The position numbers and the translations under genes are program-made. A stretch of 64,000 nt of DNA, taken from assembly GCF_018069755.1 (NCBI RefSeq), contig NZ_JAGQDE010000012.1:106131-170130 (forward strand), read 5' to 3'. Shown in pieces: positions 26,599 through 34,828 of this stretch (within the stretch, counting starts at the first letter, position 1; every line of letters begins with the position of its first letter). The notes beneath the pieces were generated by a model. It was not told the origin of the DNA, searched no databases, and saw only the letters and a list, made by a program, of their open reading frames with translations. The DNA is from Ideonella aquatica. Its GTDB lineage: Bacteria; Pseudomonadota; Gammaproteobacteria; Burkholderiales; Burkholderiaceae_C.

Positions 26599-28226
26599 CC
26601 CGCCCCGCACCCTGGTGGCAGAACACGGTCATCTACCAGGTCTACCTGCGCAGTTTCCAGGACAGCAACGGCGACGGCATCGGCGACCTGCCGGGCCTGA
26701 CCCGCCGGCTGGATGCGCTGCAGGCCCTGGGCGTGCAGTCGATCTGGATCACGCCCTTCTTTCCCTCGCCCAACGCCGACTTCGGCTACGACGTCAGCGA
26801 CTACAGCAATGTGGCGCCCGAGTACGGCACGCTGGCCGACTGGGACGAGCTGGTGCGCCAGGCCCGGCAGCGCGGCATGCGCCTGCTGGTGGACCTCGTG
26901 CTCAACCACAGCTCCGACCAGCACCCGTGGTTCCGCGAGGCCTGCAGCTCGCCCCAGCACCCGCGGCGCGACTGGTATGTCTGGCGCAATGGCCGGCCGG
27001 ATGGCGGCCCGCCCACCAACTGGCGCTCGGTCTTCGGCGGCCCGGCCTGGACGCGCGAGCCGCGCAGCGGCCAGTGGTACTACCACGCCTTCCTGCCGCA
27101 GCAGCCCGACCTGAACTGGCACCACCCGGGCGTGCGTGCGGCGATGGCCGATGTCGCGCGCTTCTGGCTGCGCCGCGGCGCCAGCGGCTTCCGGCTGGAC
27201 GCCACCGCCTTCCTGTTCGAGGACCCCGCCTGGCCTGACGACCCGGACCCCGACCGCCAGCCCCCCTGGCCGCTGCAGCCTTTCAACAGCAACCGGCCCG
27301 AGAACCACGGCGTGCTGCGCGAGCTGCGCGCGGTGCTGGCCGAGTTCGACGCCGAGTTCGACGATGAGCGAGTCCTGCTGGGCGAGTCCACCACCGACAC
27401 CCTGGCCGAGCTGCGCGCCGCCTACGGCGAGCAGGGCGACGAGATCCAGCTGCCGATGAACTTCGTCTACGCGCGCCACTGGCAGCGCGATGCGCCGTTC
27501 TTCCAGCGGCTGATCGACGAGACCCAGGCGCTGCTGCACGACCGCACGCCGGTGAGCTTCTTCAGCAACCACGACCACTGGCGCCAGTGGAGCGCCTTTG
27601 GCGACGGCGTTCACAACGACGCCATCGCCCGGCTCACGGCGGCCATGACGCTGCTGCAGCGCGGCACCGCCCTGGTCTACTACGGCGAGGAGATCGGCAT
27701 GGCCGACCTGCCCGAGGCCGAGCTGGCCGCCGCGCCGCTGGGCCCAAGCCGGCCGCGGGCCGACCCGCGCGACCGCGCCCGCACGCCGATGCAGTGGGAC
27801 GCCGGCCCACAGGCCGGCTTCAGCGCGGGCGAGCCCTGGCTGCCGCTGCCGCGTGCCTGGGGCGACCGCCATGTGGCGGCTCAGCGCGCCGACCCCGCCT
27901 CGCTGTGGCACTGGTACCGCACGCTGATCACCCTCAAGCGCGAGGACCCGGCGCTGCACGCCGGCGCCCATTGGCCGCTGCACACCGACCACGACACGGT
28001 GCTGGCCTTCGGCCGCCGCGCCGCGGACGGCACGCTGGCCCTGGTGCTGCTGAACTGGGGCGCGCAGGCCTGCACGGTGCGCGTGCAGGGCCTGCCCGCG
28101 GGCACCGGCGACGCCGCCGAGGTGCTGCTGGCCAGCCCGCCGATCGCCGGGCCACAGCGGCTGCCTCAGGTGTCGCTGGCGCCTTATGGCGCGCTCGTGC
28201 TGCGTGCCGTGGCGGTGAACGCATGA
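26595..28226 (+). CDS. Alpha-glucosidase, GH13 (oligo-1,6/alpha-1,4-glucosidase type)
   Basis: 543 aa without signal peptide, hence cytoplasmic. It opens WWQNTVIYQVYLRSFQDSNGDGIGDL, the hallmark of the oligo-1,6-glucosidase/trehalose-6-phosphate hydrolase/AglA branch. Catalytic residues are D202 (FRLDATAF), E264 (LGEST) and D327 (SNHDHW). The segment RARTPMQWD near residue 395 is typical of this branch. It would release glucose from maltose or isomaltose for the two glucokinases. Start overlaps the previous stop (ATGA). Exact linkage specificity cannot be read from the sequence. Confidence 0.93.
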   Translation: MTRPAPWWQNTVIYQVYLRSFQDSNGDGIGDLPGLTRRLDALQALGVQSIWITPFFPSPNADFGYDVSDYSNVAPEYGTLADWDELVRQARQRGMRLLVDLVLNHSSDQHPWFREACSSPQHPRRDWYVWRNGRPDGGPPTNWRSVFGGPAWTREPRSGQWYYHAFLPQQPDLNWHHPGVRAAMADVARFWLRRGASGFRLDATAFLFEDPAWPDDPDPDRQPPWPLQPFNSNRPENHGVLRELRAVLAEFDAEFDDERVLLGESTTDTLAELRAAYGEQGDEIQLPMNFVYARHWQRDAPFFQRLIDETQALLHDRTPVSFFSNHDHWRQWSAFGDGVHNDAIARLTAAMTLLQRGTALVYYGEEIGMADLPEAELAAAPLGPSRPRADPRDRARTPMQWDAGPQAGFSAGEPWLPLPRAWGDRHVAAQRADPASLWHWYRTLITLKREDPALHAGAHWPLHTDHDTVLAFGRRAADGTLALVLLNWGAQACTVRVQGLPAGTGDAAEVLLASPPIAGPQRLPQVSLAPYGALVLRAVAVNA

Positions 28227-28981
28227 AGGTCCTGGTCACCGGCCTGAACGGCACGCTGGCGCCGGTGCTGGCGGCGCGTCTGCGCACCGACGGCCACGAG
28301 GTCATCGGCTGGGACCGCGCGCGCCAGCCGGTGGACGACGAGGCCGCCGGCCGCGCCTGGCTCGACCAGGTGCGCCCCGATGCCATCGTCCATCTGGCCA
28401 CCGGCGATGCGCACTGGGCCGGCTGGATGGCCTGGTGGGCGGCGCAGGGCGACCGGCCCTTCGTCTTCACCAGCACGGCGATGGTCTTTGACGCGCAGCC
28501 CGACGGGCCGCACCAGCCGGCCGATGCGCGCACCGCCCGCGACGCCTACGGCCGCGGCAAGATCGTCTGCGAGGACGCCATCCGCCGCGCCCACCCCTTT
28601 GCCAGCATCGCCCGCCTGGGCTGGCAGATCGACCTGGCCCGCGGCGGCAACACCATGCTGGCCACGCTGGAGCGCTGGCAGCAGGAGCAGGGCGTGATCG
28701 AGGCCAGCCGCCACTGGCGACCGGCCTGTTCCTTCATCGACGACACGGTACAGGTGCTGGCCCAGTTGCTGCAGGATCCGCTGCCGGGCGTGCTGCACCT
28801 GGACAGCAATGCCGGCGACGGCTGGCGCTTCGACCGCATTGCGCGTGCCCTGGCGCGCGCCGCGGGCCGTGACCACTGGCGGGTGCAGTCGGTGGACGGC
28901 TACCGCCATGACCAGCGGCTGCAGGGCGGCGCGCTGCGCCTGCCGCCGCTGAGCGACCGGCTGGCCCTGGCGCGGGCCTGA
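28223..28981 (+). CDS. NAD-dependent epimerase/dehydratase-like (RmlD-type) protein
   Basis: 252 aa extended short-chain dehydrogenase with a Rossmann start KVLVTGLNGTLAPVLAARL and the catalytic-type YGRGK (Tyr-x3-Lys) motif; FTSTAMVFD stands for the Ser position. It resembles dTDP-4-dehydrorhamnose reductase and UDP-sugar epimerases in outline but is short. Start overlaps the alpha-glucosidase stop by 4 nt, so it ends the malE operon. A link to sugar metabolism is plausible; the substrate is unknown. Confidence 0.82.
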   Translation: MKVLVTGLNGTLAPVLAARLRTDGHEVIGWDRARQPVDDEAAGRAWLDQVRPDAIVHLATGDAHWAGWMAWWAAQGDRPFVFTSTAMVFDAQPDGPHQPADARTARDAYGRGKIVCEDAIRRAHPFASIARLGWQIDLARGGNTMLATLERWQQEQGVIEASRHWRPACSFIDDTVQVLAQLLQDPLPGVLHLDSNAGDGWRFDRIARALARAAGRDHWRVQSVDGYRHDQRLQGGALRLPPLSDRLALARA

Positions 28982-28990
28982 GCGCGCGAC

Positions 28991-29731
28991 TCAGTCGATG
29001 CGCCAGCGCAGCGCACGCAGCTGATCGTAGGCGGGGCGGCAGGCTTCGGCCACCTCGGCGGCGTGTCCCGTCAGCACCGGGGCCTCGTCGGCCGGCCGTT
29101 CGAAGCCGGTGGAGCGCCACACCGCGGCGTACCAGTGCGGCGCCCAGACACCATCCGAGGCGCGCGGCCCGGCTGGCCACTGCAGCATGCCGGGACGGAA
29201 GTCCAGGGCCAGGTGGGCGCACAGCGCGCGCAGGTGGGCCTCGGGGCGCTGCAGGAAGTCGGCGCTGTCGATGATCGGCGGCACCCGGCCGTCACGCGCT
29301 TGCAGGTGCTCCAGCAGGCGCAGTTGCTGCAGCACGCCCAGGTCCTCGGGCACCACGTCGGCGCGCGACTTCACATACGAGGCCACCACCCGCACCGGGT
29401 CGCGGATCAGCAGCACGTTGTGCAGGCCGTCCACCCAGTCCAGCGCCAGGCTGGCCGGCAGGTGGTGGGCCATGTGCTTCTGGTACCAGACCGGCAGATC
29501 GCCTGGCACCGGGCCCAGCAGCTGAGCCACCACCCGTGCGGGGTCGCACTCGCCCTGGGCGATGATCTCGTCGCGGCCCGGGTGGTCCAGGCCGGTGGCG
29601 GCCAGGTAGGCGGCGTAGAGCGGCTCGTCGCTGACCGCGCAGTCGCCGCGGTTCTCCCAGGAGCGCATCATCGCGGTGCTGATGTTGCGCGGCCCGCTCC
29701 ACATGGCCACGCGCAGCGGCGTGGCCGTCAT
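28991..29731 (-). CDS. Sulfotransferase-family protein
   Basis: 246 aa. The N-terminal WSGPRNISTAMMRSW corresponds to the 5'-phosphosulfate loop of the sulfotransferase/P-loop fold, and VLLIRDPVRVVASYVKSR to the 3'-phosphate motif. No membrane helix is seen, so it is cytoplasmic. Its start overlaps the stop of the class IV aminotransferase by 4 nt, so the two are co-translated. Proteins of this branch are widespread next to aminotransferase genes but the acceptor is unknown; they could also be nucleotide-binding proteins that no longer transfer sulfate. Confidence 0.78.
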   Translation of the reverse strand: MTATPLRVAMWSGPRNISTAMMRSWENRGDCAVSDEPLYAAYLAATGLDHPGRDEIIAQGECDPARVVAQLLGPVPGDLPVWYQKHMAHHLPASLALDWVDGLHNVLLIRDPVRVVASYVKSRADVVPEDLGVLQQLRLLEHLQARDGRVPPIIDSADFLQRPEAHLRALCAHLALDFRPGMLQWPAGPRASDGVWAPHWYAAVWRSTGFERPADEAPVLTGHAAEVAEACRPAYDQLRALRWRID

Positions 29732-30660
29732 GCGCCGCTCCCGGCGCGGGCGGCGGCCGCGTCGCTGCGCACCAGGTCGGCGTACAGCGCCTGCAGGCGC
29801 TGCACCATCGGGCCGGGCACCGTGTCAAAGGCGCGGCCGTCGACCGAGCGCACCGGCGCCACGCCGGCGTAGGTGCCGGTGCAGAAGGCCTCGTCGGCGC
29901 TGTAGACCTGGGTCAGGCTGAAGTTCTTCTCGAAGACCGGGATGCCGGCCTCGCGGCAGACCTGCAGCACGTTGGCGCGGGTGATGCCGCCCAGGCAGTA
30001 GTCGCCGCTGCTGGTCCAGACCTCGCCCTTCCGCACGATGAAGAAATGGGTGGAGTTGCAGGTGGCGACAAAGCCGTGCGGGTCCAGCATCAGCGCCTCG
30101 TCGGCCCCGGCCTCGGTGGCCTGGATGCAGGCGGTGATGCAGTTGATCTTGCTGTGGCTGTTGAGCTTGGGGTCCTGCACATCGGGCGCGCCGCGCCGCA
30201 CATGCACGGTGAACAGCTTCAGGCCCTGGGCCAGCAGCTCGGGCTTGGGGCGCTTGAACTCGGGCAGGATCACCACGGTGGCGTTGCCGATGCAGGCGCG
30301 CGGGTCCTGGTAGGGCGTGCGCTTGATGCCGCGCGTGACCATCAGCCGCACATGCACACCGTCGTGCATGTTGTTGGCGGCCAGGGTCTCGCGCAGTGCG
30401 GCGGCCAGTTGCGCGCGGCTCAGGCCGATGTCCAGCGCCAGCGCGCGGGCGCCTTCGAACAGCCGGTCCAGATGGGCGGCCAGGAAGACCGGCTCGCCGT
30501 CCACCACGCGCAGGCCCTCCCAGACGCCATCGCCCAGCACGAAGCCGCTGTCGAAGACCGACACCACCGCCTCGGCGCGTGGCAGCAGCCGGCCGTTGAT
30601 CCAGATGCGGATGTCCGCATTGCGCGGGTCGTCGTGGAAGTCGTGGATGCTCTGGGCCAT
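29728..30660 (-). CDS. Class IV aminotransferase (branched-chain or D-amino acid type)
   Basis: 310 aa PLP enzyme of fold type IV. The PLP lysine is K171 in LNSHSKINCI; other marks are DSGFVLGDGVWEGLRV near the N-terminus and YCLGGITRANVLQVC. It transfers amino groups from branched-chain or D-amino acids to a 2-oxo acid. The class IV families (IlvE, Dat, PabC) are hard to separate by eye, so no symbol is given. ATG 30660 is preferred over an upstream TTG. It leads a two-gene operon with the sulfotransferase-like gene. Confidence 0.9.
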   Translation of the reverse strand: MAQSIHDFHDDPRNADIRIWINGRLLPRAEAVVSVFDSGFVLGDGVWEGLRVVDGEPVFLAAHLDRLFEGARALALDIGLSRAQLAAALRETLAANNMHDGVHVRLMVTRGIKRTPYQDPRACIGNATVVILPEFKRPKPELLAQGLKLFTVHVRRGAPDVQDPKLNSHSKINCITACIQATEAGADEALMLDPHGFVATCNSTHFFIVRKGEVWTSSGDYCLGGITRANVLQVCREAGIPVFEKNFSLTQVYSADEAFCTGTYAGVAPVRSVDGRAFDTVPGPMVQRLQALYADLVRSDAAAARAGSGA

Positions 30661-30732
30661 CGTCAAGCGGGGATACTGGTGATGCGCCGCAGTCTACGCG
30701 GCCGCACCCTGTGGCCTGCGAAGGAGACCCTG

Positions 30733-31383
30733 ATGAGCGGACGCACCGTCGTGCTGGCCGGCGCCACCGGCCTGGTGGGCCAGCACCTGCTGAAGGGGTT
30801 GCTGGCCGATCCCGGCGTGGCGCAGGTGATCAGCCTGGGGCGCCGCCCGTCCGCGCTGGCGCACCCGCGGCTGCAGAGCCTGGTGGTCGACTTCACGGCG
30901 CTGCCGGCGCTGCCGCCCACCGACGAGGTCTACCTGGCGCTGGGCACGACGATCAAGGTGGCGGGCAGCCAGGCCGCCTTCCGCGCGGTGGACTTTGACG
31001 CCAACCTGGCCGTGGCGCGTGCCGCGCTGGCGGCGGGTGCACGCCGCGCCGGGCTGGTCAGCGCGATGGGCGCCGATGCGCGCTCGGCGGTCTTCTACAG
31101 CCGGGTCAAGGGCGAACTGGAGGACACGCTGGCCACGCTGCCCTTCAACGGGCTGCTGATCGCCCGGCCGTCGATGCTGGAGGGTGACCGCTCGGCGCTG
31201 GGCCAGCCCGAGCGGCCGGGTGAGCGCTGGGCCTCGGCGCTGGGCCGCTGGCTGGGCCCGCTGGTGCCGGCCAATTACCGGCCGATCCCGGCCGCCGCGG
31301 TGGCGGCCGCCCTGCGGGCCGGTGTGCCCACGGTGCAGGGGCGGCAGGTGCTGCTGTCCGGCGCGCTGCGGCGCCCGCGCTGA
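30733..31383 (+). CDS. NAD(P)H-binding Rossmann protein (atypical SDR)
   Basis: 216 aa. N-terminal VVLAGATGLVGQHLLKGLL gives the GxxGxxG nucleotide loop, and the YSRVKGELE motif supplies a Tyr-x3-Lys pair. It resembles the HTATIP2/YbjT-like NAD(P)-binding family, which lacks a firm biochemical role in bacteria. ATG 30733 is supported by AAGGAG at 30721-30726. Monocistronic, divergent from the aminotransferase operon with 72 nt between starts. Confidence 0.85.
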   Translation: MSGRTVVLAGATGLVGQHLLKGLLADPGVAQVISLGRRPSALAHPRLQSLVVDFTALPALPPTDEVYLALGTTIKVAGSQAAFRAVDFDANLAVARAALAAGARRAGLVSAMGADARSAVFYSRVKGELEDTLATLPFNGLLIARPSMLEGDRSALGQPERPGERWASALGRWLGPLVPANYRPIPAAAVAAALRAGVPTVQGRQVLLSGALRRPR

Positions 31384-31390
31384 GCGCGCC

Positions 31391-31573
31391 TCAGGCCGGG
31401 TCGCCCGGCACGCCGCCCATCAGCACGCAGGCCAGCTCCAGCCGGCGCCACAGGTGCTCGGGCATCGCCAGGATGCCTTCGGGGGTGCGCTCGCGCATGA
31501 CCCAGTCGCGGATCTCGGCGTGCTGCGCCGGGCTCAGCAGGTGGCGCTCCAGCATCTCGTCGAGGGTCTGCAT
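31391..31573 (-). CDS. Small conserved-looking protein, unknown function
   Basis: 60 aa, predicted helical and acidic at the N-terminus (MQTLDEMLERHLLSP), with two cysteine-poor amphipathic helices and no membrane segment. A strong Shine-Dalgarno (GGAGGA) sits 9 nt before ATG 31573, and the reading frame is the one expected for real codon use. It is convergent with the SDR gene and follows gpmA on the same strand. I do not recognise a family. Confidence 0.65.
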   Translation of the reverse strand: MQTLDEMLERHLLSPAQHAEIRDWVMRERTPEGILAMPEHLWRRLELACVLMGGVPGDPA

Positions 31574-31617
31574 CGCGGGCTCCTCCGGGGGTGGCGTGCC
31601 GCGATGATCGCACGGAC

Positions 31618-31639
31618 GCGGGCCGCCGTGGCGGCCCGC
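31618..31639 (-). terminator. Hairpin downstream of gpmA
   Basis: 10-bp GC stem, 31618-31627 / 31630-31639, with only two unpaired bases (in practice a 9-bp stem with a 4-nt loop), starting 14 nt after the gpmA stop. No U tract, so termination strength is uncertain. Confidence 0.5.
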
Positions 31640-31652
31640 AGCGGGCGCCGGC

Positions 31653-32399
31653 TCAGGCCTTCTTGCCCTGGGCCGCGACCGCGGCGGCGGCGGCGGCCGC
31701 CGCCGCGGCATCGCCCAGGTAGTAGCTGCGGATCGGCTTGAGATCAGCGCCCAGCTCGTAGACCAGCGGAATGCCGTTGGGGATGTTCAGGCCCACGATG
31801 TCGGCGTCGCTGATGTCGTCCAGGTACTTGACCAGCGCGCGGATCGAGTTGCCATGGGCGGCCAGCACGATGCGCTGGCCGGCACGGATCGCCGGGGCCA
31901 GGGTGTCGTTCCAGCAGGGCAGCACGCGGGCCACGGTGTCCTTGAGGCACTCGGTCAGCGGCACCTGCTCGGGGGCCAGACGCGCATAGCGCGGGTCCTG
32001 GCGCTGGCCGCGCGGGTCGGCCGCGTCCAGCGGGGGCGGCGGGGTGTCGTAGCTGCGGCGCCAGATCAGCACCTGCTCGTCGCCGTACTGCTTGGCCATG
32101 TCGGCCTTGTTCAGGCCCTGCAGGCCGCCGTAGTGGCGCTCGTTCAGGCGCCAGTCCTTGACCACCGGCAGCCAGGCGCGGTCCATGCCGTCGAGCACGT
32201 GGTTGAGGGTGTGGATCGCGCGCTTGAGCACCGAGGTGTAGGCAACGTCGAACTCATAGCCCTCGGCCTTCAGCAGCTGGCCGGCCGACAGGGCCTGCGA
32301 CACACCGGTGGGCGTGAGCTCCACGTCGGTCCAGCCGGTGAAGCGGTTCTCGAGGTTCCAGGTCGATTCGCCGTGGCGGATCAGCACGAGCTTGTACAT
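31653..32399 (-). CDS. gpmA: 2,3-bisphosphoglycerate-dependent phosphoglycerate mutase
   Basis: 248 aa glycolytic enzyme interconverting 3- and 2-phosphoglycerate. The phospho-histidine motif [10 protein letters not shown] is at the N-terminus; [14 protein letters not shown] and [12 protein letters not shown] complete the active site. The C-terminus carries an unusual run of about ten alanines before VAAQGKKA, encoded by GCG/GCC repeats. Divergent from the rhodanese gene. The pair gpmA and the rhodanese-grxC-secB-gpsA string recalls the enterobacterial order. Confidence 0.95.
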   Translation of the reverse strand: MYKLVLIRHGESTWNLENRFTGWTDVELTPTGVSQALSAGQLLKAEGYEFDVAYTSVLKRAIHTLNHVLDGMDRAWLPVVKDWRLNERHYGGLQGLNKADMAKQYGDEQVLIWRRSYDTPPPPLDAADPRGQRQDPRYARLAPEQVPLTECLKDTVARVLPCWNDTLAPAIRAGQRIVLAAHGNSIRALVKYLDDISDADIVGLNIPNGIPLVYELGADLKPIRSYYLGDAAAAAAAAAAVAAQGKKA

Positions 32400-32455
32400 G
32401 GCGGTGATAGGCGGGTGTGAAGGCCCGCGTCAGACTTGGTGCAAACCCCGAATTC

Positions 32456-32461
32456 TATAAT
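32456..32461 (+). promoter_or_regulatory. Possible -10 element upstream of the rhodanese gene
   Basis: Exact TATAAT, 41 nt before the GTG start at 32503. No good -35 is found at 16-18 nt; the closest is TTGGTG with a 14-nt gap. Confidence 0.45.
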
Positions 32462-32502
32462 CCGGGTGCTTTGCTCTTCCTGACTTTCCAAAGGCCTGCC
32501 CC

Positions 32503-32910
32503 GTGCAATTCGTGATCGAGAACTGGATGCTGATCCTCGTCGCCGTCGTCTCCGGCGCGCTGTTGCTGCGTGGCAGCCTGCAAGGGGGCTCGGGCGTGTC
32601 GCCGGCCGAGGCGGTGCGGCTGATGAACCACGAGAAGGCCACGGTGATCGATGTCTGCGAGCCGGCCGAGTTCGAGCAGGGCCACATCGGCGGCGCGCGC
32701 AGCGTGCCGCTGGGCAGCCTGGACGAGGCCAAGGGCCTGCCCAGCAACAAGGCGCTGCCGCTGCTGGTGACCTGTGCGTCGGGCGCGCGCGCGCAGCGCG
32801 CCGCTGCCACGCTGCGCAAGCAGGGCTACCAGGACGTGCGCGTGATGGCCGGCGGCATGCGGGCCTGGCGCGAGGCCAGCCTGCCGGTGGTGACCGGCGC
32901 GAAGGGCTGA
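32503..32910 (+). CDS. Membrane-anchored rhodanese-like protein (YibN type)
   Basis: 135 aa. One N-terminal membrane helix (residues about 7-22) is followed by a rhodanese domain with EFEQGHIGGARSVPLG and the active-site loop VTCASGARA, whose Cys would carry a persulfide. Sulfur transfer or redox roles are usual for single-domain rhodaneses; the target is unknown. The start is GTG 32503. Genes rhodanese-grxC-secB-gpsA keep the same order as yibN-grxC-secB-gpsA in E. coli, a conserved neighbourhood. Confidence 0.9.
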   Translation: MQFVIENWMLILVAVVSGALLLRGSLQGGSGVSPAEAVRLMNHEKATVIDVCEPAEFEQGHIGGARSVPLGSLDEAKGLPSNKALPLLVTCASGARAQRAAATLRKQGYQDVRVMAGGMRAWREASLPVVTGAKG

Positions 32911-32992
32911 TCAGGGTCTTGCGCGGCGGGCGCTGCAGTGTCGGCGCTTCGGTCGGACAATCCCGAGGACTGAACCCACCAGCGTGTCACCC

Positions 32993-33253
32993 ATGAACAA
33001 GGTCAAGATGTACACGACCCAGGTCTGCCCCTACTGCGTGCGGGCCAAGACCCTGCTGTCGCAGCGCGGCGTGGCCGAGATCGAGGAAATCCGCGTCGAC
33101 CTCGACCCCGTGCAGCGCGACCAGATGATGAGCCTGACCGGCCGGCGCACGGTGCCGCAGATCTTCATCGGCGAGACCCATGTCGGCGGTTGCGACGACC
33201 TGGTCGCGCTGGACCAGCGCGGCGGCCTGATGCCGCTGCTGCAGGGCGCCTGA
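32993..33253 (+). CDS. grxC: Glutaredoxin 3
   Basis: 86 aa, standard glutaredoxin length. Active site CPYC in TTQVCPYCVRAK, cis-proline in TVPQIFI and the glutathione-binding GGCDD. It reduces disulfides and glutathionylated proteins with glutathione. ATG 32993 is preferred to an in-frame GTG at 32984. It lies 82 nt after the rhodanese gene and 102 nt before secB, in the conserved order. Confidence 0.95.
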   Translation: MNKVKMYTTQVCPYCVRAKTLLSQRGVAEIEEIRVDLDPVQRDQMMSLTGRRTVPQIFIGETHVGGCDDLVALDQRGGLMPLLQGA

Positions 33254-33355
33254 GCGGGCGGCGCAGGCCGTCCCCCGCGCTACACTCACTGGTTGACCCA
33301 GGCTGGCCGCCAAGCCCGGCGGCTGGCCGTTGTCGTCTTTGCAGAAAGCTTTCCC

Positions 33356-33817
33356 ATGGCCGACCAAGAACTCGCCCCCGTGTTCCAGCTGCAGCGCATG
33401 TACCTGAAGGACCTGTCGCTGGAGCAGCCCAACTCGCCCCAGATCCTGCTTGAGCAGCAGCAGCCGCAGGTTGATATCCAGCTGGCCATGGGCGCCGAGG
33501 GCATTGCCGATGGCGTCTACGAAGTGGCCGTCACCGCCACCGTGACCACCCAGCTGGGCGATCGCACGCTGTTCCTGGTCGAGGCCAAGCAGGCCGGCAT
33601 CTTCGAGCTGCGCAACCTGCCCGACGACCAGATCCAGGGCATCCTGGGCGTGGTCTGCCCGCAGATGATCTATCCCTACCTGCGCGCCATCGTCTCTGAC
33701 GTCTGCACCCGCGCCGGCTTCCCGCCGATCCTGCTGGCCGAGGTGAACTTCCAGGCCATGTACGAAGCCCAGCTGCAGCAGGCCGCGGGCAACGGCGAAG
33801 CGCCTTCGGTCAACTGA
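33356..33817 (+). CDS. secB: Protein-export chaperone SecB
   Basis: 153 aa tetrameric chaperone that keeps precursor proteins unfolded and delivers them to SecA. Family blocks [32 protein letters not shown] and [24 protein letters not shown] are evident (each recognised in SecB). ATG 33356 gives the normal N-terminus. gpsA follows after 14 nt, the common proteobacterial order. Confidence 0.96.
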   Translation: MADQELAPVFQLQRMYLKDLSLEQPNSPQILLEQQQPQVDIQLAMGAEGIADGVYEVAVTATVTTQLGDRTLFLVEAKQAGIFELRNLPDDQIQGILGVVCPQMIYPYLRAIVSDVCTRAGFPPILLAEVNFQAMYEAQLQQAAGNGEAPSVN

Positions 33818-33831
33818 TCGCTTGATCCCGC

Positions 33832-34818
33832 ATGCGTCTGGCCATTCTGGGCGCTGGCGCGTGGGGCTCCGCGCTGGCAGTGGCCGCGGCCTCCTGGCCT
33901 GAGGTCCGCCACGAGGTCTGTCTGTGGGCCCGTGACCCGGCGCAGGCGGCGGCGATGCAGGCCACGCGCGAGAACGCGCGCTACCTGCCCGGTGTGCCCT
34001 TGCCGGCCCGCGTGAGTGTCACCGCCGACCTGGCGCAGGCGCTGGCGGCCGGTCCCGACCTGTGCGTGCTGGCCACGCCGATGGCGGCGCTGCGCGGCAT
34101 GTTGGCCGGTCTGCACGGCCCGGCGCCGGTGCTGTGGCTGTGCAAGGGCTTCGAGGCCGGCAGCGGCCTGCTGGGCCATGAGATCGCCGCGGCCACCGCG
34201 CCTGGCCTGGCCTGCGGCATCCTCTCCGGCCCCAGCTTCGCACAGGAAGTGGCGGCCGGCCTGCCGGCGGCGCTGGTGGTGGCCAGTCCCGATGCGCGCT
34301 TGCGCGAGCGCGCGGTCGAGGCCTTTCACCGCGGCGCGCTGCGCATCTACAGCTCCACCGACCCGATCGGGGTGGAGGTGGGCGGCGCGGTCAAGAACGT
34401 GCTGGCGATCGCCACCGGCGTGTGCGACGGCCTGCAACTGGGCCTGAACGCCCGCGCTGCGCTGATCACCCGTGGTCTGGCCGAAATGACCCGGCTGGGC
34501 GTGGCCCTGGGCGCGCGCACCGACACCTTTGCCGGTCTGGCCGGACTGGGCGATCTGGTGCTCACCGCCACCGGCGACCTGTCGCGCAACCGGCGCGTGG
34601 GCCTGCTGCTGGCCGAGGGGCTGGATTTGCCCGGCATCTTGCAGCGACTGGGCCATGTGGCCGAGGGCGTCTACAGCGCCGCCACCGTGGTGCAGCGGGC
34701 CCAGGCGTTGGGGGTGGAGATGCCGATCGCGCAGGGCGTGCATGCGCTGCTGCAGGGGCAGGTCGATGCCCGCCAACTGGTCGAGCTGCTGATGCGCCGC
34801 GAAGCGCGGGCCGAGTAG
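33832..34818 (+). CDS. gpsA: Glycerol-3-phosphate dehydrogenase [NAD(P)+]
   Basis: 328 aa enzyme reducing dihydroxyacetone phosphate to sn-glycerol-3-phosphate for phospholipid synthesis. N-terminal [10 protein letters not shown] binds NAD(P)H; the catalytic lysine lies in [24 protein letters not shown] and SRNRRVG are typical of the C-terminal helical domain. Cytoplasmic. It ends the rhodanese-grxC-secB-gpsA string, and is convergent with the next gene. Confidence 0.96.
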   Translation: MRLAILGAGAWGSALAVAAASWPEVRHEVCLWARDPAQAAAMQATRENARYLPGVPLPARVSVTADLAQALAAGPDLCVLATPMAALRGMLAGLHGPAPVLWLCKGFEAGSGLLGHEIAAATAPGLACGILSGPSFAQEVAAGLPAALVVASPDARLRERAVEAFHRGALRIYSSTDPIGVEVGGAVKNVLAIATGVCDGLQLGLNARAALITRGLAEMTRLGVALGARTDTFAGLAGLGDLVLTATGDLSRNRRVGLLLAEGLDLPGILQRLGHVAEGVYSAATVVQRAQALGVEMPIAQGVHALLQGQVDARQLVELLMRREARAE

Positions 34819-34828
34819 GCGCCCGGGC

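Noticed and set aside
14420..28226. Trehalose synthase or cyclodextrin-specific system
   Set aside because: MalF/MalG are close to the E. coli proteins, so maltose/maltodextrin is the simpler reading; enzyme specificity cannot be told by eye.
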